The notes under the pieces: generated by a model
The model's input: the letters and a program-made list of their open reading frames with translations, nothing else
Databases searched by the model: none
Told to the model about the DNA's origin: nothing
Made by a program: the position numbers and the translations under genes
Shown here: in pieces, positions 41,746 to 49,044 of the stretch
How the letters are laid out: the number at the start of each line of letters is the position of its first letter
How positions within the stretch are numbered: position 1 is the first letter of the stretch
DNA from: Nocardioides gansuensis
GTDB lineage: Bacteria; Actinomycetota; Actinomycetes; Propionibacteriales; Nocardioidaceae
DNA length: 64,000 bases
NCBI RefSeq assembly: GCF_003076135.1
Contig: NZ_QDGZ01000005.1
Coordinates: 186,001 to 250,000 of the forward strand
Reading direction: 5' to 3'

Positions 41746-42150
41746 TCACGGCGTGGGCTGGTCGCCATCGCCCCCGGCGCCGGCCGACCACTCGGGGAGC
41801 TGCTGCAGCGCCCAGCCGTTGCCGTCCGGGTCGCTGAAGTAGACGAAACGTCCCCACGGCTGCTCGTCGACGTCGCTGACCTCGACTCCCCGGGCGACCA
41901 GCTCCGCCCGGACCGCGTCCGCGTCCGCAACGACCATCTGCAGGTTGTCCAGCGACCCGGGCGTCATGGTGGTGATGCCCTTGCCGAAGGCGATCGAGCA
42001 CGCCGATCCCGGCGGTGTCATCTGCACGAACCTGACGTTGTCGCTGACCGTGTGGTCGTGGTCCGCGTGGAAGCCCACCGCGAGGTAGAACGCCTTGGCC
42101 CGGTCGACGTCGGTGACCGGCACACCCACAAGCTCCAGCTTCATGTCCAT
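41746..42150 (-). CDS. VOC-superfamily (glyoxalase-like) protein
   Basis: A single-domain VOC protein of 134 residues starting MDMKLELVGVPVTDVDRAKA: N-terminal beta-alpha-beta motif, FYLAVGFHADHDHTV, and the C-terminal FVYFSDPDGNGWALQQLP with the metal-site-type Glu/Asp positions of the family. Substrate unknown. A second ATG two codons in (42144) is an equally good start. First gene of a two-VOC unit. Confidence 0.85.
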   Translation of the reverse strand: MDMKLELVGVPVTDVDRAKAFYLAVGFHADHDHTVSDNVRFVQMTPPGSACSIAFGKGITTMTPGSLDNLQMVVADADAVRAELVARGVEVSDVDEQPWGRFVYFSDPDGNGWALQQLPEWSAGAGGDGDQPTP

Positions 42151-42203
42151 GGCCCCACCCTAGGGACCAGGGCGGACAGGATTTGTCCGCAGCCGGCCTC
42201 GCC

Positions 42204-42659
42204 TCAGACCCGGCGGCCGACCGTTTCACGCCCGCGCGACAGCAGGACGCCGAGGGCCACCATGCCGACGCCGAGGACCACGTGCAGCCAGTTGTCCGCG
42301 ATGTCGACGGGCAGGAAGTTGGCCGCGGTGTTGCGGTCGATCAGCGCGCCGTACAGGGCGAGCAGCAGGTAGAGGCCGCCGCCGCCGACGAGGTAGGCCC
42401 GCGCCCCCTCCCACGTGCGGGCGAGCGCGAACGCCGCGGCTCCGAACAGCAGGTGCACGACGTTGTGCAGGATCGACACGTCGAACACGCCGAGCAGCTG
42501 GGCGCCCGACTCGTGGCCGGCGAGCTCGAGGTCGCCGTAGTTGGTGGTGATGCCCGGCACGAAGCCGAGGACGCCGACAAGCGCGAAGACGGCTCCGACC
42601 GCGAGCGCGGCCTTCTGGAGTGGGGTCGCCGTCATGGCCCCGGACATCAGGTTGCTCAT
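42204..42659 (-). CDS. DUF4383 four-helix membrane protein
   Basis: A product of about 151 residues with four membrane helices (GAVFALVGVLGFVPGI, VHLLFGAAAFALA, LYLLLALYGALID, VVLGVGMVALGVLL) and the DUF4383 signature GDLELAGHESGAQLLG followed by NVVHLLFG. Function unknown; homologs are common in actinobacterial stress regulons. I set the start at ATG 42659 because the SigF-type GGGTAC ends exactly nine bases upstream, giving a leaderless message; ATG 42665 lies too close to the -10 to be transcribed. Next to the genomic island boundary. Confidence 0.82.
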   Translation of the reverse strand: MSNLMSGAMTATPLQKAALAVGAVFALVGVLGFVPGITTNYGDLELAGHESGAQLLGVFDVSILHNVVHLLFGAAAFALARTWEGARAYLVGGGGLYLLLALYGALIDRNTAANFLPVDIADNWLHVVLGVGMVALGVLLSRGRETVGRRV

Positions 42660-42668
42660 GCTCATGCG

Positions 42669-42694
42669 GTACCCACGGCGAAGATGTCCGATAC
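42669..42694 (-). promoter_or_regulatory. SigF-type promoter of the DUF4383 gene
   Basis: Minus strand: GTAT (42694-42691), 16 nt, GGGTAC (42674-42669), nine bases, ATG 42659. Same geometry as the promoters at 9705 and 12475, 30 kb away. Confidence 0.7.
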
Positions 42695-42768
42695 GCGAGG
42701 GCGTCCAGGGTGACTCGCCGCAGGGGCCGGACGTGTCGGACGGCGCCGCGTCGTGCGGTCCGGCTGGT

Positions 42769-42808
42769 GGAGGTAGGGGGTGCGGGGGTGCGAACCCCCG
42801 AGGGCTGT
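42769..42808. repeat. attL-like remnant of the tRNA-Ser(GGA) 3' end
   Basis: GGAGGTAGGGGG followed, after a short insertion, by the 18-bp core CGAACCCCCGAGGGCTGT (42791-42808). The same core lies inside tRNA-Ser(GGA) at 48975-48992 in the same orientation. The sequences beyond the core diverge, so this is the displaced original 3' end of the tRNA. Confidence 0.75.
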
Positions 42809-42941
42809 GTCGTGCAGCGACGCTTCTCGTCACAAGACAGTCGTTCTTCTCCAGCGTGTAGTTGCCAGTGCCTCGCCAGTGACGTCGAGCACGCTCAGCC
42901 GACTTCGATCCCATTCACTTGCACCTACATAGCGTTCAAGA

Positions 42942-42958
42942 CCCAGTTTGCAACTGGG
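42942..42958. promoter_or_regulatory. Operator-like palindrome over the island promoter
   Basis: CCCAGTT-TGC-AACTGGG, a perfect 7-bp dyad. It covers a possible -35 (TTGCAA, 42948-42953) placed 16 bp before TATCGT (42970-42975), some 55 bp before the HAD ATG. Likely repressor site, the island's ROK-type regulator being the obvious candidate. Confidence 0.55.
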
Positions 42959-43029
42959 ACGAAATCTAGTATCGTTCTAGCCAGCGAGAAGGTCTGTTAC
43001 CAGAGCACACTGATCGAAAGGCACCCATC

Positions 43030-43704
43030 ATGAGCACCCCCACGTTTCGCCCGAAGTACGTCTCGTTCGACTGCTACGGCACCCTGATCAGCTGGCCGAT
43101 GACCCCGATCACCAAGGAACTGGTCGGCGACCAGATCCCCGCCGAGGATTGGGACCAGTTCGTCGCCGAGTTCCGCGGCTACCGCTACGACCAGGTGTTG
43201 GGTGAGTACTACCCCTACGAGCAGGTGCTGCAGGACGCCTTCGACCGGGTCTGCCGCAAGTGGGGGATCGAGTCGGATCCCACCGCGGGGAAGCGGTTCG
43301 CCGACGGCGTCCGGAGCTGGGGCCCCCACCCGGACGTCCCGGCGCCGCTGAAGAAGATGGGCGAGCACTACAAGCTCGTCATTCTCTCCAACGCCGACGG
43401 CTCCTTCCTCGAGGAGAGCGTCCCGCGGCTGGGTGCGGACTTCCACGCCGTCTTCACCGCTGAGCAGGCGGGCTACTACAAGCCTCGGTACGCCGCGTTC
43501 GAGTACATGCTCGACCAGCTGGACGCCAAGCCGGACGACTTCGTGCACGTGTCGTCGCACACCCGCTATGACCCGCTGCCGATGCACGACATGGGCTTCC
43601 GCAACCTGGTGCTGCTGGACCGTGGCTACGACCCGGTGCCGCCGGGCTACGGCCTCACGGTGGTGAAGTCGCTGGACGAGCTCAACACGATGCTCGGCAT
43701 CTGA
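43030..43704 (+). CDS. HAD-superfamily hydrolase (haloacid dehalogenase type II-like)
   Basis: A product of 224 residues. HAD motif I SFDCYGTLISW (nucleophile Asp 14), motif II LSNAD near 119, motif III Lys in YYKPRYAAF near 150, and motif IV region VSSHTRYDPLPMHDMGF. In true L-2-haloacid dehalogenases motif IV is SSNAWD; here His replaces the Asn, so dehalogenation is doubtful and a phosphatase or other hydrolase role fits better. ATG with GAAAGG eight bases upstream. First gene of the island operon, 74 bp before the AGXT2L-like gene. Confidence 0.85.
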   Translation: MSTPTFRPKYVSFDCYGTLISWPMTPITKELVGDQIPAEDWDQFVAEFRGYRYDQVLGEYYPYEQVLQDAFDRVCRKWGIESDPTAGKRFADGVRSWGPHPDVPAPLKKMGEHYKLVILSNADGSFLEESVPRLGADFHAVFTAEQAGYYKPRYAAFEYMLDQLDAKPDDFVHVSSHTRYDPLPMHDMGFRNLVLLDRGYDPVPPGYGLTVVKSLDELNTMLGI

Positions 43705-43778
43705 ACCGACCGCACCAGCCCAGGCGGGGCGGCCGCCGGAGATTCGTCCACCGACTGAACACGACAAGGAACCTCACG

Positions 43779-45137
43779 ATGCCTTCCAGCCTCAGTCGAG
43801 CGCTCGAGAGCTACCCCAACCGGTTCGACCCAAGTGTGCTGAGCGCGCTGCCCGAGCACCTCCAGGAGACCATCCGCCGGCGGAACGAGGTGCTCGGTCC
43901 TGGCTACGCGCTGAACTACAGGGAGCCGGTGGAGTTCGTCTCCGGTCACGGAGCTCACTTGATCGACCGCGACGGGAACGACTACCTCGACGCCTACAAC
44001 AACGTTCCGTGCGTGGGACACGCCCATCCCCGGGTGGTCGAGGCGGTCTCCAAGCAGATGGCGGCGGTCAACACCAACACCCGCTACGTCCAGGAGTCCC
44101 TGGTCGACTACGCCGAGCGGCTGCTGGCGACATTCCCCGAGGGATTGTCCAAGCTGAGCCTGGCCTGCAGCGGGTCGGAGGCCAACGACCTCGCGGTGCG
44201 GGTGGCGAGGTACCACACCGGTGGTGAGGGAATCATCGTGACCCGGTGGGCCTACCACGGCCTCACCCGCGAAGTTGCGAGCTTCTCGCCGACTCTGGGC
44301 AAGGGTTCCCCGCTGGGACCGAACGTCCGACTCATCGACCCTCCTGACCCACGACTCGCGGCGCCCGGATCCACGCTGGCCGAGCACATGCGCAAGCAGG
44401 TGCGCGACGCGATCGATGACCTCGAGCGCCACGGCTACCGGCTCGCGGCGCTGGTCACCGACTGTGCCTACAGCAGTGACGGGATCTTCACGGACCCGGT
44501 CGGCTACATGACGGGCGTCGTGGAGGAGGTCCATGCGGCGGGCGGTGTCTACATCGCGGACGAGGTGCAGTCGGGATTCGCCCGGCTCGGGGATTCGATG
44601 TGGGGCTTCAGCCGGCACGGAGTGGTGCCGGACATCGTCACCATGGGCAAGCCGATGGGCAACGGGCTGCCGATCTCGGGTGTGGTCTTCCGTCCCGAGG
44701 TCTGCGAGGAGTTCGGACGGAACGTGCGCTACTTCAACACCTTCGCCGGCAGCTCGATCCCGGTGGCGGCCGGGGCCGCGGTGCTGGACGTCTTCGAGGA
44801 GGAGAACGTGCAGCAGCGCGTCCTCGAGAACGGCACGGCTCTGCGCGCCGGCCTAGAGGGGATCACGCACGGCTCGCCGTACGTCGCGGAAGTGCGCGGC
44901 AGCGGTCTGTACGTCGCTGTGGAGATCGTCCAGGACCCCGAGTCGCTCGAGCCCGACCGGGCACGAGCCGAGGACGTCATCAACGACATGCGCCATCGTC
45001 GAGTCCTCATCAGCGGTACCGCAAAGGGAAACAACGTGCTGAAGATCCGTCCGCCACTGGCCTTCACCTCCGCCGACGTGACCCGCTTCCTGGAGACCTT
45101 CGCCGAGGTCGCGAAGGACCGCCTGCAGGCTGGCTGA
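43779..45137 (+). CDS. Class III PLP enzyme, AGXT2L-like (amine-phosphate phospho-lyase or aminotransferase)
   Basis: A product of 452 residues. DAYNNVPCVGHAHPRVVEAV, NTNTRYVQESLVDYAERLL, CSGSEANDLAVRVARYHTG, the PLP Asp in YIADEVQSGF, the PLP lysine in TMGKPMGNGLP near 289, and FNTFAGSSIPVAAGAAVLDV. These match the AGXT2L group, whose characterised members are phospho-lyases for phosphoethanolamine or 5-phosphohydroxylysine, better than ordinary omega-aminotransferases. The kinase gene 11 bp downstream belongs to the matching hydroxylysine-kinase-like group, which strengthens the phospho-lyase reading. The actual substrate is unknown. Confidence 0.85.
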   Translation: MPSSLSRALESYPNRFDPSVLSALPEHLQETIRRRNEVLGPGYALNYREPVEFVSGHGAHLIDRDGNDYLDAYNNVPCVGHAHPRVVEAVSKQMAAVNTNTRYVQESLVDYAERLLATFPEGLSKLSLACSGSEANDLAVRVARYHTGGEGIIVTRWAYHGLTREVASFSPTLGKGSPLGPNVRLIDPPDPRLAAPGSTLAEHMRKQVRDAIDDLERHGYRLAALVTDCAYSSDGIFTDPVGYMTGVVEEVHAAGGVYIADEVQSGFARLGDSMWGFSRHGVVPDIVTMGKPMGNGLPISGVVFRPEVCEEFGRNVRYFNTFAGSSIPVAAGAAVLDVFEEENVQQRVLENGTALRAGLEGITHGSPYVAEVRGSGLYVAVEIVQDPESLEPDRARAEDVINDMRHRRVLISGTAKGNNVLKIRPPLAFTSADVTRFLETFAEVAKDRLQAG

Positions 45138-45148
45138 AGGGACTGACA

Positions 45149-46222
45149 GTGAACGCCTCACCACCCTTGAGTCCGGCTCAGCGGCTCTTCGCGGAAAGTG
45201 GCCTGGCGTCGTCTCATGTGCCCATCGACGTGGAGCTGGTGGGCAGCCTCCTCGAAAACGACTACCACCTCACCGGACGCCTCCAGCCTGTGCCGACGGA
45301 GAAGGACGACACCTTCAGACTCAGAACCGAGTCGACCGCCTACCTCGTGAAGGTTTCGCCACCTGATGAGGCACACGCGGTTGTCGGGTTGCAGACCGCC
45401 GCGATGCGCTTCCTCGAAGCCAACGCTCCGGAACTGCCTGTCCAACGGGTGAAGCTCACCGTCGACGGACGCGACAACGTGGTCATCGTGACTGACGACG
45501 GCAGGCCTCGAGTCCTGCGAGTGTTCAACTTCGTGGAAGGCGCGGTCTGGGCTCAGACGAGCCCGGACGGCGAGCAGCTCGCCAAGGTGGGCGAGATGCT
45601 CGGCCGTATCGACGTGGCGCTCGAGGCGTTTGCGCACCCGGCGGACCGACGGGGGTTGGTGTGGGACATACGGCACTTCCACCAGCTGACCGAGCTCGTC
45701 GAGCACACGCCGAACGCCGAGCACCGTCAGTTGGCTGAAGAGGTGTTCCGGCTGTTCGAGGCAACCATCGTCCCGAGGCTGAAAGACCTGGAGACGCAAG
45801 TGATCCACGGTGACTACAGCCCGTACAACGTGGTCGTCGATCAACAGAGCGACAACTACGTCACCGGCGTTATCGACTTCGGTGACACCATGCGCAGTGC
45901 CGTGATCTTCGACCCCGCAGTGGCCCTGGCGAACCTTCTCGGCCGGACGCCGGATCAGCCCTGGCGGGATGCCTTTGCCTTCGTTGCTGGCTACGAAAGG
46001 GCGCGGCCGATCAAGGATCTGGAACTACCGCTGCTGCCGGTTGCCGCGATGGCACGGCTCACCCTGCGCGCGCTGATCACCAACTGGCGCGCGGAGCGAG
46101 TACCAGAACGGCGCGACTACCTCCTGGCCCACGCCAAGGATGACTGGACCAACGTGGGCCGGGCCATGGACGTACCCCTGGCGGACGTCCTCGCGCAACT
46201 CCGGAACCCCGTCACGAGCTGA
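45149..46222 (+). CDS. APH-fold kinase, hydroxylysine-kinase-like
   Basis: Aminoglycoside-phosphotransferase-fold kinase of 357 residues: nucleotide-binding Lys in TAYLVKVSPPDE, the catalytic loop VIHGDYSPYNVVVD (about 216-229) and the metal-binding VIDFGDTMRSAVIFD (about 241-255), as in HYKK/homoserine-kinase-like proteins that phosphorylate hydroxyl groups on amino compounds. GTG at 45149 with GAAGGGA upstream. With the AGXT2L-like enzyme it would form a phosphorylate-then-eliminate route yielding an aldehyde, ammonia and phosphate (inference). A piece of this gene is duplicated at 47355. Confidence 0.85.
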   Translation: MNASPPLSPAQRLFAESGLASSHVPIDVELVGSLLENDYHLTGRLQPVPTEKDDTFRLRTESTAYLVKVSPPDEAHAVVGLQTAAMRFLEANAPELPVQRVKLTVDGRDNVVIVTDDGRPRVLRVFNFVEGAVWAQTSPDGEQLAKVGEMLGRIDVALEAFAHPADRRGLVWDIRHFHQLTELVEHTPNAEHRQLAEEVFRLFEATIVPRLKDLETQVIHGDYSPYNVVVDQQSDNYVTGVIDFGDTMRSAVIFDPAVALANLLGRTPDQPWRDAFAFVAGYERARPIKDLELPLLPVAAMARLTLRALITNWRAERVPERRDYLLAHAKDDWTNVGRAMDVPLADVLAQLRNPVTS

Positions 46223-46241
46223 TCTGAACGACTCCCGATGG

Positions 46242-46268
46242 TGCGTCGATCGAACCCCGATCGACGCA
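46242..46268 (+). terminator. Hairpin between kinase and binding-protein genes
   Basis: A perfect 11-bp stem TGCGTCGATCG / CGATCGACGCA with loop AACCC. Overlaps a 15-bp tandem duplication. No T-run; terminator or mRNA processing site. Confidence 0.6.
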
Positions 46269-46289
46269 TCACTTATCGACGCATCACTT
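46260..46289. repeat. 15-bp tandem duplication
   Basis: ATCGACGCATCACTT twice in tandem (46260-46274, 46275-46289), the first copy forming part of the hairpin's right arm. Confidence 0.9.
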
Positions 46290-46338
46290 CCAGCCGACAC
46301 TGACACGTCTCGGCACTTCACTCTAGGAGACAAAGAGC

Positions 46339-47274
46339 ATGAGCAAGTGGAAAGTTCTCACCGCGGCAGGGATCGGTTCCCTGCTCCTGGCGACCAGCGC
46401 CTGTGGCGGCACCAGTTCCGAGGCGAGCGACGAGGCGTCGGGCGCCAGGGGCGACTTCGCCGACATCGCGGCGGACGTGAAGCCTGACCCGGCCGCAGTA
46501 GACCTGTTGCCCGCGGATATCAAGAAGGCCGGCGTGATCACCATGGCGGCGGACCTGCACGTTCCCCCCACGTCGTTCCTTGCCGAGGACAACAAGACCC
46601 CGATCGGCTACAACGTCGACATCGCCACGCTGCTGGGCAAGAAGCTCGGGCTCGACGTCGAGGTCAAGAACGTGCCCTGGGACAACGTGATCCCGGGGAT
46701 CGCCTCCGGTCGTTACGACTTCACCGCCACCAACATGACCCCCACGCAGGAGCGGCTGAAGGTCCTGGACATGATCACCTACTGGGAGGCCGGGTCGTCC
46801 CTGATCGTCGAGACGGGCAACCCGCTGGAGCTGAGCCTGGCCGATGAGTCCATCTGCGGCAAGAAGATCGCCGTGATCACCGGCAGCTCGCAGCAGCAGG
46901 ACTACCTCCCCCTGATCTCCGAGGACTGTGAGGCAGCCGGACAGGAGCCGGTCGAGGGCGTCGTCCTGGGCAACGTGCAGGCCGCGCTGACCCAGCTGGC
47001 GGCCAAGCGGCTGGACGGCGTCTTCTCCGACACCTCGCAGCTGGCGTGGGCGGCCAAGCAGCAGCCGCAGTCCTTCGAGCTGGTCTCGCCGCAGTACCAG
47101 AAGGAGGAGGGCGATGACATCGTGGCCCTCGGTCTGGAAAAGGACTCGCCGCTCACCCCTGCGCTCCATGCGGCGATGCAGAGCCTGATCGACGGCCCGG
47201 CGTACCAGGCGACCCTGGACCGGTGGGGTCTGGGCGCGGGCGCGCTGTCCACGGATTCGAAGATCCTGAGGTAG
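46339..47274 (+). CDS. ABC transporter substrate-binding lipoprotein, amino-acid type (SBP_bac_3)
   Basis: A product of 311 residues: lipoprotein signal with LLLATSACGGT (lipid-accepting Cys near 22), then the type-3 binding fold (ITMAADLHVPPTSFLAEDNK, GYNVDIATLLGKKLG, RYDFTATNMTPTQERLK, KIAVITGSSQQQDYL, LTQLAAKRLDGVFSD). Family members bind polar amino acids and related amines outside the membrane. AGGAG precedes the ATG. Unusually, no permease or ATPase gene is in the island, so it must use a transporter encoded elsewhere, or act as a sensor. Follows the kinase gene after a hairpin-containing gap of about 116 bp. Confidence 0.88.
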   Translation: MSKWKVLTAAGIGSLLLATSACGGTSSEASDEASGARGDFADIAADVKPDPAAVDLLPADIKKAGVITMAADLHVPPTSFLAEDNKTPIGYNVDIATLLGKKLGLDVEVKNVPWDNVIPGIASGRYDFTATNMTPTQERLKVLDMITYWEAGSSLIVETGNPLELSLADESICGKKIAVITGSSQQQDYLPLISEDCEAAGQEPVEGVVLGNVQAALTQLAAKRLDGVFSDTSQLAWAAKQQPQSFELVSPQYQKEEGDDIVALGLEKDSPLTPALHAAMQSLIDGPAYQATLDRWGLGAGALSTDSKILR

Positions 47275-47286
47275 ACCCATGACTTC

Positions 47287-47324
47287 CACTACCCATCCGG
47301 TCCGTACGGACCGGATGGGTAGTG
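47287..47324. repeat. Perfect 38-bp palindrome
   Basis: The left half CACTACCCATCCGGTCCGT is followed at once by its exact reverse complement, with no spacer. It begins 13 bp after the binding-protein stop and ends 30 bp before the duplicated kinase fragment. No T-run follows. Confidence 0.95.
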
Positions 47325-47348
47325 ACGAGGACGCTGGGGAGCTTGAAA

Positions 47349-47485
47349 CGCACGTGATCCACGGTGACTACAGCCCGTACAACGTGGTCGTGGATGAGCA
47401 GAGCGACAACTACGTCACCGGCGTCTTCGAACTCGGTGACACCATGCGCAGTGCCGTGATCTTCGACCCCCGGTCTTCCGAGTGA
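47349..47485 (+). pseudogene. Truncated duplicate of the island kinase (catalytic loop only)
   Basis: From about 47355 to 47471 the DNA is nearly identical to 45801-45917 in the kinase gene. It encodes THVIHGDYSPYNVVVDEQSD and then VFELGDTMRSAVIFDP, then diverges to a stop at 47485. The metal-binding Asp of VIDFGD is lost (VFELGD) and both ends of the kinase are missing, so it cannot be an active enzyme. A start at 47279 exists but has no convincing ribosome site. Confidence 0.85.
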
Positions 47486-47615
47486 ATGACAGATGAGTCG
47501 AGGACAGAATGGCCGGTCCGAGGAACAAATTCATGTCACTCCCTGTAGCCCGTCGGTCGTCACGTCCAGGCCGTAATCGGCTCGGTCGACGCAGTGGGCT
47601 CGGTATGGTCGTGAG

Positions 47616-48785
47616 GTGACCGGCAACCCCACTTCACGCGACTACAACAAGGCGTCGGTCCTTGATGTACTGCTCTCTCGGGCGCCCTTGACGCGCATCG
47701 AGCTCATCGAGCTGACGGGCTTTAGCAAGTCCACGGTGTCTCGAGCGGTCGAGGAGCTTCGGGCGGATGGATGCGTCGTCAACGGCGGAGTCGATGAGGT
47801 CACCGGTCGCGGCCGCCGGTCCACCTATCTGGACGTGCCCGGCACGATGGGGCACGTCGTGGGTATCAGCTTTGGGATGCGCACCACCTGTGTCCTTGTA
47901 GCCGACCTGAGGGGCCGCGAGCTCCGACACGTCATCGTGCCCACCGTGGACCACCAGGAGGTCAGGAACGCCGCGGAGTGGCTGGTCGGCTTGATGGCGG
48001 AGGCCAGCAAGTCCGCAGAGGGGCCATTGCGCCAGGTCGTTGTCGCGGTGCCCGGCCGTGTACTGGGCGGCACGGAGATCTTCGGTCCAGCGGAGTCGAT
48101 GAAGGTCTTCGCGGGCCCCGGTCTCCAGCGAGCGCTTGCTGACCTGGTCAACGCGCCCGTGCTCCTCGACAGTGACGCCAATGCATCCTTGCTCGAGATC
48201 CTCACCGATGACGCCACTCTCGAGGATGCCGCGCTCTTCAGCATGAGCAGCAGCCTGAGCTTTGCGAGCTGCATAGATCGAGAGCTCCTCCGGCGGCGTA
48301 CGCCTGCCTTCGGCGATATTGGTGTGCTCTTCTCTGGGGTGGGCAACGAGGTTCTCGATGGGCTGTTGAGCACGAGCGGTCTTCTTCGGTTTGCTCGAGG
48401 GCGGGGACTCGACCTGGAGCGCATCGACGATCTGTGGCTGCACCCGCACGAGGAGGTGTCGCGCGCCGACGTACTGGATGCGTTCACCACGGCGATGGTG
48501 ACTGCTGTCAGTGCCGTAGCCGTGACCCTGGACCCGGGGTCGGTCTTTTTCGTGGGTCGGTTGCGGCCGCTCGTCGACGAAGTCCTTCCCGAGGTACGAA
48601 GACGGCTCGACAAGAGCCTTGCGACCGCTCCAGAGGTCAAGGCGCCGACGCAGGTGCTCGGTCTGTCGGTGGCACGAGGTGCGGTGTACGCGTGCCTGGG
48701 GATGGCTCGGGACCGGCTACGAGACGCGGTGCTTGAGGCACGTCGCCAGGGCCAACATACAGAGCAGTCCGCGCCCGCCTTCTGA
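47616..48785 (+). CDS. ROK-family-like transcriptional regulator
   Basis: A product of 389 residues: N-terminal winged helix-turn-helix (about 15-65, RIELIELTGFSKSTVSRAVEE) and a C-terminal ROK/actin-like fold (about 75-370; GISFGMRTTCVLVADLRG, VVVAVPGRV, VLLDSDANASLLE). The zinc-binding C-x-C and sugar-binding E-x-G-H motifs of sugar-responsive ROK proteins are absent, so the ligand is probably not a sugar. GTG at 47616 is six bases after a TATGGT hexamer, which implies a leaderless message. Probable controller of the island genes through the palindrome at 42942. Confidence 0.82.
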   Translation: MTGNPTSRDYNKASVLDVLLSRAPLTRIELIELTGFSKSTVSRAVEELRADGCVVNGGVDEVTGRGRRSTYLDVPGTMGHVVGISFGMRTTCVLVADLRGRELRHVIVPTVDHQEVRNAAEWLVGLMAEASKSAEGPLRQVVVAVPGRVLGGTEIFGPAESMKVFAGPGLQRALADLVNAPVLLDSDANASLLEILTDDATLEDAALFSMSSSLSFASCIDRELLRRRTPAFGDIGVLFSGVGNEVLDGLLSTSGLLRFARGRGLDLERIDDLWLHPHEEVSRADVLDAFTTAMVTAVSAVAVTLDPGSVFFVGRLRPLVDEVLPEVRRRLDKSLATAPEVKAPTQVLGLSVARGAVYACLGMARDRLRDAVLEARRQGQHTEQSAPAF

Positions 48786-48958
48786 GTCGCTAACAGAACG
48801 ACGCCGCGCCCAAGGTTTCAACAGAACAGGGACCCGAACTTGGACGCGCCAGATGAGACCACCGTTGAGACCATCACGCCAGGAAAGGCAGAACGCCGCT
48901 CCGGCCAGGATGACTGGGGGAGCGGCGTTCTCGCAGGTCAGCGACCTGTTCCCGATGG

Positions 48959-49044
48959 CGGAGGTAGGGGGATTCGAACCCCCGAGGGCTGTTAACCCAA
49001 CCCGCTTTCCAAGCGAGCGCCATAGGCCACTAGGCGATACCTCC
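48959..49044 (-). tRNA. tRNA-Ser (anticodon GGA)
   Basis: A class II tRNA of 86 nt: acceptor GGAGGTA/TACCTCC, anticodon loop TTGGAAA giving GGA, long variable arm, T-arm GGGGGTTCGAATCCCCC, discriminator G, CCA encoded at 48958-48956. Its 3' half contains the island attachment core. Confidence 0.95.

Larger units (their letters stand above)
42791..48992. mobile_element. 6.2-kb genomic island integrated in tRNA-Ser(GGA)
   Basis: Bounded by the 18-bp direct repeat at 42791-42808 and 48975-48992. The intact tRNA is at the right end and a displaced tRNA 3' end at the left, the normal outcome of integrase-mediated insertion. Inside: HAD hydrolase, AGXT2L-like enzyme, kinase, binding lipoprotein, kinase fragment, ROK regulator. 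Non-coding parts are visibly AT-richer than the surroundings. No integrase gene is present, so the island cannot move on its own. Confidence 0.7.

Noticed and set aside
42781..42860. A second complete tRNA gene at the island's left end
   Set aside because: Only the T-arm/acceptor-like 3' part is present; no anticodon arm can be formed from the following bases.
47279..47485. A functional 68-residue protein
   Set aside because: It starts in the palindrome without a ribosome site and is a mutated fragment of the kinase.
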